Part shown: piece by piece, positions 44,178 to 52,200 of the stretch
How the letters are laid out: each line of letters opens with the position of its first letter
Position numbering within the stretch: the stretch's first letter is position 1
DNA from: Sporolituus thermophilus DSM 23256
GTDB lineage: Bacteria > Bacillota > Negativicutes > Sporomusales > Thermosinaceae
Direction of reading: 5' to 3'
Length of the DNA stretch: 56,721 bases
Assembly: GCF_900102435.1 (NCBI RefSeq)
Contig: NZ_FNBU01000021.1
Location: 1-56,721 of the forward strand
Made by a program: the position numbers and the translations under genes
Notes under the pieces: generated by a model
Seen by the model: only the letters and a program-made list of their open reading frames with translations
Told to the model about the DNA's origin: nothing
Database searches by the model: none

Positions 44178-46430
44178 TTATCTGCTCCTTTCTCCGGCAA
44201 TGACAGCCTGTCCCAGGGCCAGCCCGCCGTCATTGGGCGGCACCTGGCAATGAAGCAGGACTGTAAGTCCTTGTTGCTCTAACATTCCGACGATTTGCTC
44301 CAAGAGCGTAATGTTCTGGAAAACGCCGCCGCTGAGGGCGACCGTGCGAATCCCAGTAGCCCGGCTGATGCGGCCCACCATGTCGACCGTCGCCGCCGCC
44401 ACCGTGGCGTGGAAGGCCGCGGCCAGGTCGGCGACACTGGCCCCGCGGGCGAGCCGCTCGGTCAGGGCCGCAAACGCGGGATAAAAATCAAGCACGGCCG
44501 GCGCTCTATCTTTAATCTCATAAGGCAGCGGCACCGCCGTCCGGCCGGCCGCAGCCAGTTCGAGCTCGACCGCCGCTTGCCCTTCATAATTAATCCGGCC
44601 ACGGATGCCAAGAAGCGCCGCCGCGGCGTCAAACAGCCGACCGGCCCCGGACGACAGCGGCGCGTTCAGCCCCTTCTCCGCCGCCTGCACCACGAGCTCC
44701 CACTCCGGCGGCAGCGTGCGGACGAAAGGAATATTAAGGCCGGCGGCGTCCCGGCCGTAGAGCTTATAAAGCACCCAGGCCGCCAGGCGCCAGGGCTCCT
44801 TGATGGCCTTGGCGCCGCCGGGCAGCGGCATATAACGGCAGTGGGCAACGCGGACATAGTCGCGGCAATCGGCAACCAAAAACTCGCCGCCCCACAGGTG
44901 GCCGTCCGGGCCGTAGCCGGTGCCGTCAAACGCCACGCCAATCACTTTTTCATAACGGCCGTGTTCGGCCAGCACGGCGGCGATATGGGCATGGTGATGC
45001 TGGACGCCGATTTTCGGTTCCGGCCGGGATAGGGCATATTTCGTGGACAAATATTCGGGATGCAGATCATAGGCCACCACGGCGGGCCGGACGTCAAACA
45101 AACGCTGGTAATGGGCAATGGCGTCGGTGTAGGCCGCGAAAGTGGCCATGTTCTCCAAATCGCCGATATGGGCGCTCATGAAGGCCAGCTTGTCCCGGGT
45201 CAGACAAAAGGTATTCTTCAGCTCGCCGCCGCAGGCCAGCACCGGTACCTGTGGCCGGGCCAGCGCCAGCGGCGACGGCACATAGCCGCGGCTGCGGCGG
45301 AGAAAATAAGGCCGGCCGCGGACAATGCGCGCCACCGAATCATCGGCCCGGCGATAAATAGGGCGATTGTGAACAAGAAAATAATCGGCAATGCTGGCCA
45401 GGCGCTCCCGTGCGTCGGCATCGTCGTAAGCAATCGGCTCGTCGCTCGTATTGCCGCTCGTCATCACCCAAACGTCGCTCGCGCCGAGCAGCAGCCAGTG
45501 CACCGGCGCGTACGGCAGCATCACCCCGAGATAAGGGTTGCCGGGAGCGACGCTTTCCGCCAGGTCATAGCCTTCGCTTTTGGCTAAGAGGACAATCGGC
45601 CGGGCAAGGCCGGTTAAGAGTTCCTCCTCGGCCGGCGTAAGGCGGCAGCGCCGGCGCACGGCCGCCAGGCTGCCGCACATGACGGCAAAAGGCTTGTCCT
45701 CGCGGATCTTGCGCTCCCGTAAGGCTCGCACCGCCGTCTCGCTCTTGGCATCGCAGGCCAGGTGGTAGCCGCCGATGCCCTTGATGGCGACAATATGTCC
45801 GTCGGCGACCAGTGCCCGCACGGCGTCAAACACGTCGCCGGCCACCTCCTGTCCGGTCCGGTCAACCAGGCGGTAAGCGGGACCGCAGACCGGGCAGGCG
45901 TTGGGCTGGGCGTGAAAACGGCGGTGGGCTGGGTCGTCATATTCGGCCTGACAGGCCGGACACATGATAAACGACGCCATGGTCGTCATGGCCCGGTCAT
46001 AGGGTACGTCCTTGATAATGGTATAGCGGGGCCCGCAGTTGGTGCAGTTGATGAAGGCATAGCGGTAGCGCCGGTCGGCCGGATCGAGCAGTTCCCGCTG
46101 ACAGTCGGCGCAGGTGGCCACATCGGGCGACACCAAGGCGGTGCGTACCGGCGCGCCCTCGCTGTGACGGATGACAAACTCCTGCTCGCCGGTAGCCGGG
46201 CGGCGCTCAACGGTCACCGTCGCGAGGCGGGCGAGCGGCGGCGCTTCCTGCCGGAGGGCGGTGAGAAACGCGGCCAGACCGGCGCTATCCCCCTCCACTT
46301 CTATTTCCACGCCGGCGGCGTCGTTAAGCACCCACCCCGCCAGACCGTGGCGGCGGGCCAGGTTATAAACAAAGGGGCGGAATCCCACCCCTTGGACAAT
46401 GCCGGTGACTTTGACATTGAAGCGCTCCAT
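44178..46430 (-). CDS. hypF: Carbamoyltransferase HypF
   Basis: The 750-residue protein has an acylphosphatase domain (GIVQGVGFRPFVYNLA), two zinc-finger motifs (CADCQ...CTNC and CPACQ...CPVC), a YrdC-like domain (KGIGGYHLACDA) and a Kae1-like C-terminal domain (HHHAHIAAVLAEH, AFDGTGYG, ALSGGVFQN). It makes the thiocarbamoyl donor for HypE, the source of hydrogenase cyanide ligands. First gene of hypFCDE; no hypA, hypB or hydrogenase subunit is in the window. Confidence 0.97.
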   Translation of the reverse strand: MERFNVKVTGIVQGVGFRPFVYNLARRHGLAGWVLNDAAGVEIEVEGDSAGLAAFLTALRQEAPPLARLATVTVERRPATGEQEFVIRHSEGAPVRTALVSPDVATCADCQRELLDPADRRYRYAFINCTNCGPRYTIIKDVPYDRAMTTMASFIMCPACQAEYDDPAHRRFHAQPNACPVCGPAYRLVDRTGQEVAGDVFDAVRALVADGHIVAIKGIGGYHLACDAKSETAVRALRERKIREDKPFAVMCGSLAAVRRRCRLTPAEEELLTGLARPIVLLAKSEGYDLAESVAPGNPYLGVMLPYAPVHWLLLGASDVWVMTSGNTSDEPIAYDDADARERLASIADYFLVHNRPIYRRADDSVARIVRGRPYFLRRSRGYVPSPLALARPQVPVLACGGELKNTFCLTRDKLAFMSAHIGDLENMATFAAYTDAIAHYQRLFDVRPAVVAYDLHPEYLSTKYALSRPEPKIGVQHHHAHIAAVLAEHGRYEKVIGVAFDGTGYGPDGHLWGGEFLVADCRDYVRVAHCRYMPLPGGAKAIKEPWRLAAWVLYKLYGRDAAGLNIPFVRTLPPEWELVVQAAEKGLNAPLSSGAGRLFDAAAALLGIRGRINYEGQAAVELELAAAGRTAVPLPYEIKDRAPAVLDFYPAFAALTERLARGASVADLAAAFHATVAAATVDMVGRISRATGIRTVALSGGVFQNITLLEQIVGMLEQQGLTVLLHCQVPPNDGGLALGQAVIAGERSR

Positions 46431-46446
46431 GGCTACTCCTTTTGGG

Positions 46447-46577
46447 AACCACGGAGGACGCGGAGGGATAATCTTTTTAGTTTAGCGCGATGAATATCGC
46501 GCCTCTGTGTTCTCCGTGGTTAAAATATTTTTCATGCTTTGTGGTGCCGATTTCTCGGCATGAATATCTTTGTGTTT
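46447..46577 (-). repeat. Mosaic repeat element, copy 5 (inverted, CTCTGTG subtype)
   Basis: Read on the plus strand: AACCACGGAGGACGCGGAGG, palindrome GCGCGATGAATATCGCGC (46485-46502), CCTCTGTGTTCTCCGTGGTT, then TTGTGGTGCCGATTTCTCGG and CATGAATATCT. It matches the second half of copy 2, and its TGCCGA/TCGGCA hairpin differs from copy 1 in a paired manner. It fills the space between scfB and hypF. Confidence 0.88.
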
Positions 46578-46597
46578 TTATTTTAAATATTCCACAA

Positions 46598-47971
46598 TTA
46601 TGCGTCATTCCCCTGCCGGGCCAGAGACAATTTTGCCTGAATCATCAAGGCGCACTCGAGCCGCTTCTTTTGCAGGGCGCAGCCCAGCTCATAGGGCTGA
46701 TTGATATCGCCGTGGAACAAATGGGCGTTGGCATGGCAGCCGCCGCTGCAGTAAAACCGCGCCCAACACCGGCGGCAGGCTTCTTTGTTCAGGACATGGG
46801 CCTGGCGAAACAGCTGCGGCAGAGCGGTATTTTTCACGCCCTCAAAAACGGTGCCAAGGCAAAACTCATCCCGGCCGACAAACTGGTGGCAGGGATAGAG
46901 CTCACCGGTCGGCGTCACGGCAAAATACTCGTGACCGGCGCCGCAGCCGCTGAGCCGCTTGGCCACACAGGGGCCGTTATTGATGTCCAGGTTAAAGTGG
47001 AAAAAGTCGAAGCCCTGCCCGGCAAGCTTGCGTTCGAGGTACGCGGCGGCCAAAAGTTCGTACTGGTGGAATAGCTCGGGTAAATGTTCCTCCCTGAGGG
47101 CATAGTCGCTGTCTTTGCCTACCACCGGCTCAACCGACAACTGGCTAAAGCCCAAATCGGCCATGGCCAGTACGTCGGCGGCAAAGTCGATATTATGCGC
47201 CGTAAAAGTGCCGCGCACATAATAGTTTTGGTCATTGCGGGACGCCACGGCTCTTTTAATATTGGCCACTACTTCGTCATAACTGCCGCCGCCCAGAGCG
47301 TCCGGCCGCATCCGGTCATGAACCTCGCGCCGGCCGTCGAGGCTGAGCACCAGACTAATATTATGCTCATTCAAATAGTTAATGATGTCGTCGTCAAGGA
47401 GAACGGCGTTAGTGGTCAGGGTGAGCTTAAAAATTTTGCCGGTCGCGGCGGCGCGGCGGCGCACATAATCTACCGTATGGCGGACAACGTCCATATTAAG
47501 CAGCGGTTCGCCGCCGAAAAAGTCGATTTCACAGTGGCGGCGCGGCCCACTGCTCTCGATAAGAAAATCGACGGCCCGCTCGGCCACTTCTTTAGTCATC
47601 AACCCGCGGTCATGGCCGAAATCGCCGGTGCCGGCAAAGCAATACCGGCAGCGCAGGTTGCAGTCATGAGCCACATGCAGACACAGCGATTTGACGATAG
47701 GCTTGTCACTGAACGTAGGCGGTACGGTCAGTTCGGGGCTAAACAGCAGCCCCTGGTCAATAAGCTCGTGCAGTTCGGCTAGCGCCTCTTTAACCGCTTC
47801 TTCGCCGTAAACGCCGGCTAAGGTCGCCAGGACGGCCGCGTCGTTGGCACCGTCGAAAATATCCAAAACGTCATAGACCAGCTTGTCGATGACATGGACG
47901 GCGCCGCTGTTGACATCAAGCAGCAGATACATACCGTTTATATGAAATTTATGAATACCAGACTCGCGCAT
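46598..47971 (-). CDS. scfB: Radical-SAM/SPASM maturase of the SCIFF peptide
   Basis: The ~457-residue protein has an N-terminal peptide-recognition-like region, the radical-SAM motif CNLRCRYC in HVAHDCNLRCRYCFAGTGDF, the DFFGGEPLLNMD strand, and a C-terminal SPASM region rich in cysteine (CRRCWARFYCSGGCHAN). Members install thioether bridges on the adjacent SCIFF precursor (ranthipeptide biosynthesis). ATG 47971, after AAAGGTG, is preferred over GTG 47980. The precursor gene lies 64 bp upstream with a hairpin between. Confidence 0.94.
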   Translation of the reverse strand: MRESGIHKFHINGMYLLLDVNSGAVHVIDKLVYDVLDIFDGANDAAVLATLAGVYGEEAVKEALAELHELIDQGLLFSPELTVPPTFSDKPIVKSLCLHVAHDCNLRCRYCFAGTGDFGHDRGLMTKEVAERAVDFLIESSGPRRHCEIDFFGGEPLLNMDVVRHTVDYVRRRAAATGKIFKLTLTTNAVLLDDDIINYLNEHNISLVLSLDGRREVHDRMRPDALGGGSYDEVVANIKRAVASRNDQNYYVRGTFTAHNIDFAADVLAMADLGFSQLSVEPVVGKDSDYALREEHLPELFHQYELLAAAYLERKLAGQGFDFFHFNLDINNGPCVAKRLSGCGAGHEYFAVTPTGELYPCHQFVGRDEFCLGTVFEGVKNTALPQLFRQAHVLNKEACRRCWARFYCSGGCHANAHLFHGDINQPYELGCALQKKRLECALMIQAKLSLARQGNDA

Positions 47972-47999
47972 TAACTTCACCTTTCTTACTAAAAATCAA

Positions 48000-48028
48000 G
48001 CCCCTTGCCCCCCACAGGGGCAAGGGGC
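48000..48028 (-). terminator. Attenuator-like hairpin between scfA and scfB
   Basis: GCCCCTTGCCCC pairs over 12 bp with GGGGCAAGGGGC, followed on the minus strand by TTGATTTTTAG. The U-tract is imperfect, so partial read-through to scfB is likely. This would give more precursor than enzyme, a common arrangement in peptide-modification operons. Confidence 0.75.
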
Positions 48029-48035
48029 CGACGGC

Positions 48036-48176
48036 CTACTTCTGGCAGACCTGGTTGCCAACGGTGCAGGACGTCTTGCAGGCCGACTGGCAGGAAGTCT
48101 GACATTCCCCGCAGCCGCCGGTATGTACCGTCTTTTGCAGGGAAGCTGTATTTACAGTAAGGATATGCTTCGCCAT
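48036..48176 (-). CDS. scfA: SCIFF ranthipeptide precursor (six cysteines in forty-five residues)
   Basis: The 46-residue peptide has leader MAKHILTVNTASLQKTVHTG and a core with Cys at 22, 25, 29, 33, 37 and 44 (GGCGECQTSCQSACKTSC), ending VGNQVCQK. This is a textbook SCIFF precursor of Clostridia and Negativicutes. AAGGAGG nine bases upstream of ATG 48176 gives a strong start. It is followed by the hairpin and the maturase scfB. Known SCIFF products carry Cys thioether cross-links; their biological role is not settled. Confidence 0.96.
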   Translation of the reverse strand: MAKHILTVNTASLQKTVHTGGCGECQTSCQSACKTSCTVGNQVCQK

Positions 48177-48361
48177 AAGTGAATCCCTCCTTGCCGCCAA
48201 TATATGAATGGGGAAGCAAAATTATACTTTTATATTTTAGCCCGTTTGCGGCCGGGAATCAATACCAGCGGCGCAGATTTTGGGCGGTATTTATGTTCGG
48301 TCAAACTCACTGCCAGATAGGCTGTGATTTTGGGGAAAACTAAGCACAGGAGGTGATAATA

Positions 48362-48490
48362 ATGGCCAACAAAAATACCGGGTACAACGCGAATAACCCC
48401 GAACCGCCCGGCTTAAAAGATTCGGCGAAAAACCGGCGCGACGAGAAGGGTGCGCTCCATGCGGCAGTCGAGTATATTGAGCGAAAATAA
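48362..48490 (+). CDS. Small hydrophilic protein of unknown function (42 aa)
   Basis: The protein MANKNTGYNANNPEPPGLKD continues with a basic stretch (SAKNRRDEKG) and an amphipathic end (ALHAAVEYIERK). ACAGGAGGTGATAATA just before ATG 48362 is a near-perfect ribosome-binding site, the main evidence that it is real. It reads opposite to its neighbours and pairs with a second small gene 61 bp downstream, before a strong terminator. I recognise no family; a small spore- or stress-type protein is a guess. Confidence 0.6.
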   Translation: MANKNTGYNANNPEPPGLKDSAKNRRDEKGALHAAVEYIERK

Positions 48491-48551
48491 GAACCTGTTG
48501 CTGCTATACCGCCCCACGACTGGCGCAAAAAAGTTTAAAGGAGGTTGCCGG

Positions 48552-48731
48552 ATGGACAAACGGCAAAAGCCCATTTCCCCAGATAAAGTTACCGATAAGT
48601 TTAGCGACAACGCCGGCGACAATAGCTTAACCCGGTATGAGATCAACCGGTCGATTGTTTCCGCCGACGTAGCCAACGAACACTCTTATGTCAAGGCTTT
48701 AAATCAAGGGCTAAAAGAATTGGAAGATTAG
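48552..48731 (+). CDS. Small hydrophilic protein of unknown function (59 aa)
   Basis: The charged protein MDKRQKPISPDKVTDKFSDN continues through TRYEINRSIVSADVANEHSY to a C-terminal helix (VKALNQGLKELED). AAAGGAGG seven bases before ATG 48552 is a strong ribosome-binding site. It is the second gene of a two-gene unit with 48362-48490 and is followed 10 bp later by a perfect terminator. No cysteine, signal peptide or membrane segment. No family recognised. Confidence 0.65.
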   Translation: MDKRQKPISPDKVTDKFSDNAGDNSLTRYEINRSIVSADVANEHSYVKALNQGLKELED

Positions 48732-48741
48732 TGAAAAACCG

Positions 48742-48783
48742 TAAAACCAGCCCCGCACGCTAAGCCGTGCGGGGCTGGTTTTA
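48742..48783. terminator. Bidirectional terminator after the small-protein pair
   Basis: AAACCAGCCCCGCACG pairs with CGTGCGGGGCTGGTTT around a short loop, with A/T runs on both sides. It also ends the convergent exported-protein gene. Confidence 0.9.
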
Positions 48784-48831
48784 TAACGTAATGTACTGTG
48801 GCCCGCCAATTATAGCCGGCGACGTGCCGCG

Positions 48832-49899
48832 TTACTCCTGCTGCGGCAGAATAACGATTTTCACCGGCAGGTTGGAGGCACCGGGAGGACTGAAGGTGAG
48901 CCACAACGACTGACCGACGTCAAACGTGCCGATCGGGGCGAAGTCATTTAGTTTATCAGCACCGAACGCTACCTGACCGGACGGGGTCGGCAGCGGCTCA
49001 GCGGTTTCATGCCGGTACTTTACCGATAGCGCGCCGGCATATACGCCGCCGCGCGGATTAAGGAAATAGTCCGCTTTCCCCACACCGGCTGACGGGAGAA
49101 ACAGTTTGTAGACGACGCCGTAGTTACCGTAGTTGAGCACCTTGCTGCCGTCGGTAGCGTCGATGCCCTCCACATAGCGGTCTACCTCATTATCGGCCAG
49201 GGTAAGCGCTACCGGGCCGTGTTCGTCGGGATTGTAGACTTTATGCGGGATGAGCAGGCGGTTGGCCCCGTCGAAAGTACCACGCAGCCGGTACTCATCA
49301 GGCGGGAGCACCTTCGCCTGGGCGACAAACTTCTTCGCATCGGCGTGGACCGGCAGCATCATCACTTTGACGGTTACCGGCCGGTCGGTCTTAAAATCAT
49401 AAATGCCGTTAACAAGCATATTCGGCTCGACTACCGCACTATCCAGTTCGGCAATCAGCTGCCGGCGGTCTTTGGCCGGCACTTCCACCAGATAAATATC
49501 ACTCTTGCCAAAGTAGCGGAGCTGAGCCGTCTTGCCTACCGCCAGATAGTCATGGCCCGGGCCGCCCAGACCGTACTGATAAACGGTAACCTGCGCCGGC
49601 TCACTGTCGTCGTTCTCTAAGAGGACGACGATTTTTTTCGGCGCCGTCGTCCCGTTAACATGATGGAAAAACAGCCGCACGTCACCGACTACTTTGTCCT
49701 GATAGAGAATACCGTCGGCCGTCACCGTCTCCGGGCTGTCGGATAAGAGCAGCTTGCCGCCGTAATGGTTAGACGACACCGTCCACTCCGGCAGTTTAAG
49801 AATATCAAGGCTGTCGGGGCGCTGCCCGGCGGCCGCCGGCGCGGCCACACTCAGGCCAAGCAGGATGCCCAGCAGTCCTTTGCACAACCATTTACGCAC
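48832..49899 (-). CDS. Exported protein of unknown function
   Basis: The 355-residue protein starts with a signal peptide (KGLLGILLGLSVAAPAAAG) and appears to be all-beta: alternating polar/hydrophobic strands such as KKIVVLLENDDSEPAQVTVY, KVMMLPVHADAKKF and RGGVYAGALSVKYR. No cysteine pairs or catalytic motif stand out. It is likely periplasmic or envelope-associated. The first ATG (49899) follows a GGAGGG site (minus strand), consistent with the start. Stands alone between a terminator and the divergent glycosyltransferase. Confidence 0.75.
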   Translation of the reverse strand: MRKWLCKGLLGILLGLSVAAPAAAGQRPDSLDILKLPEWTVSSNHYGGKLLLSDSPETVTADGILYQDKVVGDVRLFFHHVNGTTAPKKIVVLLENDDSEPAQVTVYQYGLGGPGHDYLAVGKTAQLRYFGKSDIYLVEVPAKDRRQLIAELDSAVVEPNMLVNGIYDFKTDRPVTVKVMMLPVHADAKKFVAQAKVLPPDEYRLRGTFDGANRLLIPHKVYNPDEHGPVALTLADNEVDRYVEGIDATDGSKVLNYGNYGVVYKLFLPSAGVGKADYFLNPRGGVYAGALSVKYRHETAEPLPTPSGQVAFGADKLNDFAPIGTFDVGQSLWLTFSPPGASNLPVKIVILPQQE

Positions 49900-50088
49900 T
49901 ATGTACCCTCCTTTGGTTCCAACATACCCTCATTATACCAAGATCGACGTATTATGTAAAATTGCAGAAAAATCCACTAAAAACTTCCGTCTTGACCGAC
50001 GTATTTTCTTGTCCCCGCTGGCTTCAGGGGCTAAAGTGGGGTATATTAATTAAAGCGGAATCAATTATGTGACTGCAAGGAGCCATGT

Positions 50089-51174
50089 ATGCTGAACAAC
50101 AAACACGTCGTCCTCATCCGGCTAAGTTCCATCGGCGATGTTCTGCACTGCACGCCGGTGGCCAGAGCCCTAAAAAAGGCCTACCCCGACTGCCACCTGA
50201 CCTGGGTGGTCGGCGAAGGCCCCGCTGACGTACTCGTCGCCAATCCGTACATCGATGAATTATATGTCTGGCCCCGCGAGCGCTGGGAGCGTAGCTTTCG
50301 GGCCGGCAACTTTCGTGAAGCCCGCCGCCTGTGGCGCCACTTGGCCGAAGATTTGGGCTGCCGTCCTTTCGACGTGGCCCTCGACGTGCACGGCCTGTTC
50401 TTAAGCGGGCTGGTGGCCCGCGCTACGGGCGCGCCGCGCCGCATCGGCCTGGGCGGCGCCCGGGAGTTCAATTGGCTGTTTATGACCGAACAGGCGCCAA
50501 AATCGGCCGATGATGTCCATGTGATTCAGCAGTATTTAAGCATCCTGCGGCCACTGGGCATAAGGGCCGCTGACTATAATATGACCCTGGGCCTGACCGG
50601 TGAGGCCGTCGCCTTTGCCGACCGCTTCCTGGCCACGCACGGCGTCGGCCCTGATGAGGTGCTGGTAGCCATCAACCCTGTTACTACCTGGCCGGCCAAG
50701 AACTGGCCCCCGGCCGGTTTCGCCGCCGTAGCGGCGGCATTGGCCGCTGACTGCCGTATTCTGCTGACCGGCGGCCCCCGCGACAAAGAAATTACCGCCT
50801 ATATCGCTAAGCAGTCCGGCGCAGCGTGCATCGACGCCGCCGGCGGCACCACGCTGCTTGAGCTGGCGGCCCTGCTGGCCCGCTGCCGGGTCGTACTCAC
50901 CGGCGACACCGGGCCGCTCCATATGGCCGTCGCCCTCGGCGTCCCGACCGTCAGCATTTTTGGCCCTACCGACCCGCGCAAGTATGGGCCGCTGCCCCCT
51001 GGTCACATCATCCTTCAGGGCGAGGCCGGCTGCGCCCCCTGCCATAAAAAAGCATGCCGCCACCAGGATGTACGCTGCCTGCGCTCCGTCACCCCAGAAG
51101 CGGCGATAGCGGCCGTACGGCAGCAACTGGCTGCATACTCGAAACTGCAACCGCTGTCTTCTGAAAAATATTAA
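50089..51174 (+). CDS. Family 9 glycosyltransferase (LPS heptosyltransferase-like)
   Basis: The 361-residue GT-B enzyme has the family start VVLIRLSSIGDVLHCTPVARALK, HGLFLSGLVA, NPVTTWPAKNWPP and the nucleotide-sugar site TGDTGPLHMAVALGVPTVSIFG followed by a Cys-rich CAPCHKKACRHQDVRC. This matches ADP-heptose:LPS heptosyltransferases (WaaC/WaaF/RfaQ group). Its presence in an otherwise Firmicute-like gene set is the main sign of an outer membrane. AAGGAG precedes ATG 50089. It is one of few plus-strand genes, with no other LPS gene adjacent. Confidence 0.9.
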   Translation: MLNNKHVVLIRLSSIGDVLHCTPVARALKKAYPDCHLTWVVGEGPADVLVANPYIDELYVWPRERWERSFRAGNFREARRLWRHLAEDLGCRPFDVALDVHGLFLSGLVARATGAPRRIGLGGAREFNWLFMTEQAPKSADDVHVIQQYLSILRPLGIRAADYNMTLGLTGEAVAFADRFLATHGVGPDEVLVAINPVTTWPAKNWPPAGFAAVAAALAADCRILLTGGPRDKEITAYIAKQSGAACIDAAGGTTLLELAALLARCRVVLTGDTGPLHMAVALGVPTVSIFGPTDPRKYGPLPPGHIILQGEAGCAPCHKKACRHQDVRCLRSVTPEAAIAAVRQQLAAYSKLQPLSSEKY

Positions 51175-51367
51175 AACCGCAAAAGTCGCTAAGGACGCAA
51201 AGGGGTACCGGGCGCGACATCCGTCGCGCTGGAATTTTATAATAAAACCACGAAGGGCGCAAAGAACGCAAAGGGCTACGTGCGCGATACTTATCGCGCG
51301 AGATAGTTTATAAACTTACTTTCCATGCTTTGTAGTGCTAATTTATTGACATGAACATCTCCGCGCT
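51175..51367 (-). repeat. Mosaic repeat element, copy 6 (inverted, diverged)
   Basis: Two palindromes, GCGCGACATCCGTCGCGC (51212-51229) and GCGCGATACTTATCGCGC (51282-51299), are separated by GCAAAG nonamers. On the minus strand the order repeats copy 1: CGCGGAGATGTTCATG, GTAAGTTTATAAACTATCTC, palindrome, GTAGCCCTTTGCGTTCTTTG. It begins right at the glycosyltransferase stop codon. The palindrome arms differ from copy 1 by a paired C-G to T-A change. Confidence 0.88.
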
Positions 51368-51376
51368 TGAATTCCC

Positions 51377-51419
51377 CTACCTCATACCTCATACCTCATA
51401 CCTCATACTTCATACCTAC
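51377..51419 (+). repeat. CTCATAC heptamer tract
   Basis: Four CTCATAC units in exact 7-bp register, then TTCATAC. It abuts the end of copy 6, as the tract at 14180 abuts copy 4. Confidence 0.88.
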
Positions 51420-51441
51420 AAACGATTGACGTAACTTTCGC

Positions 51442-52200
51442 CTATATCCCCAGCTTGGCATAGATATGCGCCCGCAGCAGGCGCAGCTTAAATTCCCACA
51501 AACCATACCGTGGCCGGGGAATATTAACCCTTTTCAGGCGGTAAGCGTTGTCCCCCTGAAAATTAAGACCGGCAATGCCGGAGCAGGCGCCGCGATAACC
51601 CGCTTCCTGCAGGAGGGGGAATAGCGCAGGATCAAATTTGCCGTAGGGGTAGGCGAGAAATTCCACCGGCGTTCCCAGGTGGCGCTCTAACATCTGCTTG
51701 GACAGGCCAATTTCCCGCTGCCGTTCCGGCAGGGTAAGGGCAGTCAGCGCCGCATGACTTAAAGTATGAGAACCGATTTCGACATGGCGCCGCTGCATAT
51801 CCTTGATTTCCTCCCAGGTTAAATAGCCGCTGCGGCCCACCTGGCCGGCGATGACGAAGACGGTGGCTTTGAAATTGTATTTCTCGAGAATCGGCAGGGC
51901 GACAGTATAATTGTCGCGGTACCCGTCGTCAAACGTTATTACAATGGGTTTGGCCGGCAGCGCCCGCTTGCCGGCCAAACCGTCCAGCAGCTCGGCCAGC
52001 GAGATGGCGGTATAGCCTTCCCTGGCCAAATAGCGCATCTGCTCTTCAAACGCGGCCGGATCAACGCTGTATACTTCCGGGGCCGGATCCACCATGTGGT
52101 AAGCCAAAATTGGCACCCCGCCCGCCGGCGCCAGCAGCCAAAAGAGAAAGCCGCCCCCACAAATTAAGGCGACGGCAAGCAGTTTCTTTGCTTTCGTCAC
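51442..52200 (-). CDS. Membrane-anchored polysaccharide deacetylase
   Basis: The 252-residue protein has an N-terminal hydrophobic anchor (LLAVALICGGGFLFWLLAP) and a carbohydrate esterase 4 domain: the metal/catalytic TFDDGYRDN, the His pair in GSHTLSHAAL and AYPYGKFD. It probably deacetylates peptidoglycan or another envelope glycan. The start is GTG 52200, overlapping the whiA stop as GTGA, which makes it the last gene of the PHP-rapZ-yvcK-whiA run. Confidence 0.9.
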   Translation of the reverse strand: MTKAKKLLAVALICGGGFLFWLLAPAGGVPILAYHMVDPAPEVYSVDPAAFEEQMRYLAREGYTAISLAELLDGLAGKRALPAKPIVITFDDGYRDNYTVALPILEKYNFKATVFVIAGQVGRSGYLTWEEIKDMQRRHVEIGSHTLSHAALTALTLPERQREIGLSKQMLERHLGTPVEFLAYPYGKFDPALFPLLQEAGYRGACSGIAGLNFQGDNAYRLKRVNIPRPRYGLWEFKLRLLRAHIYAKLGI

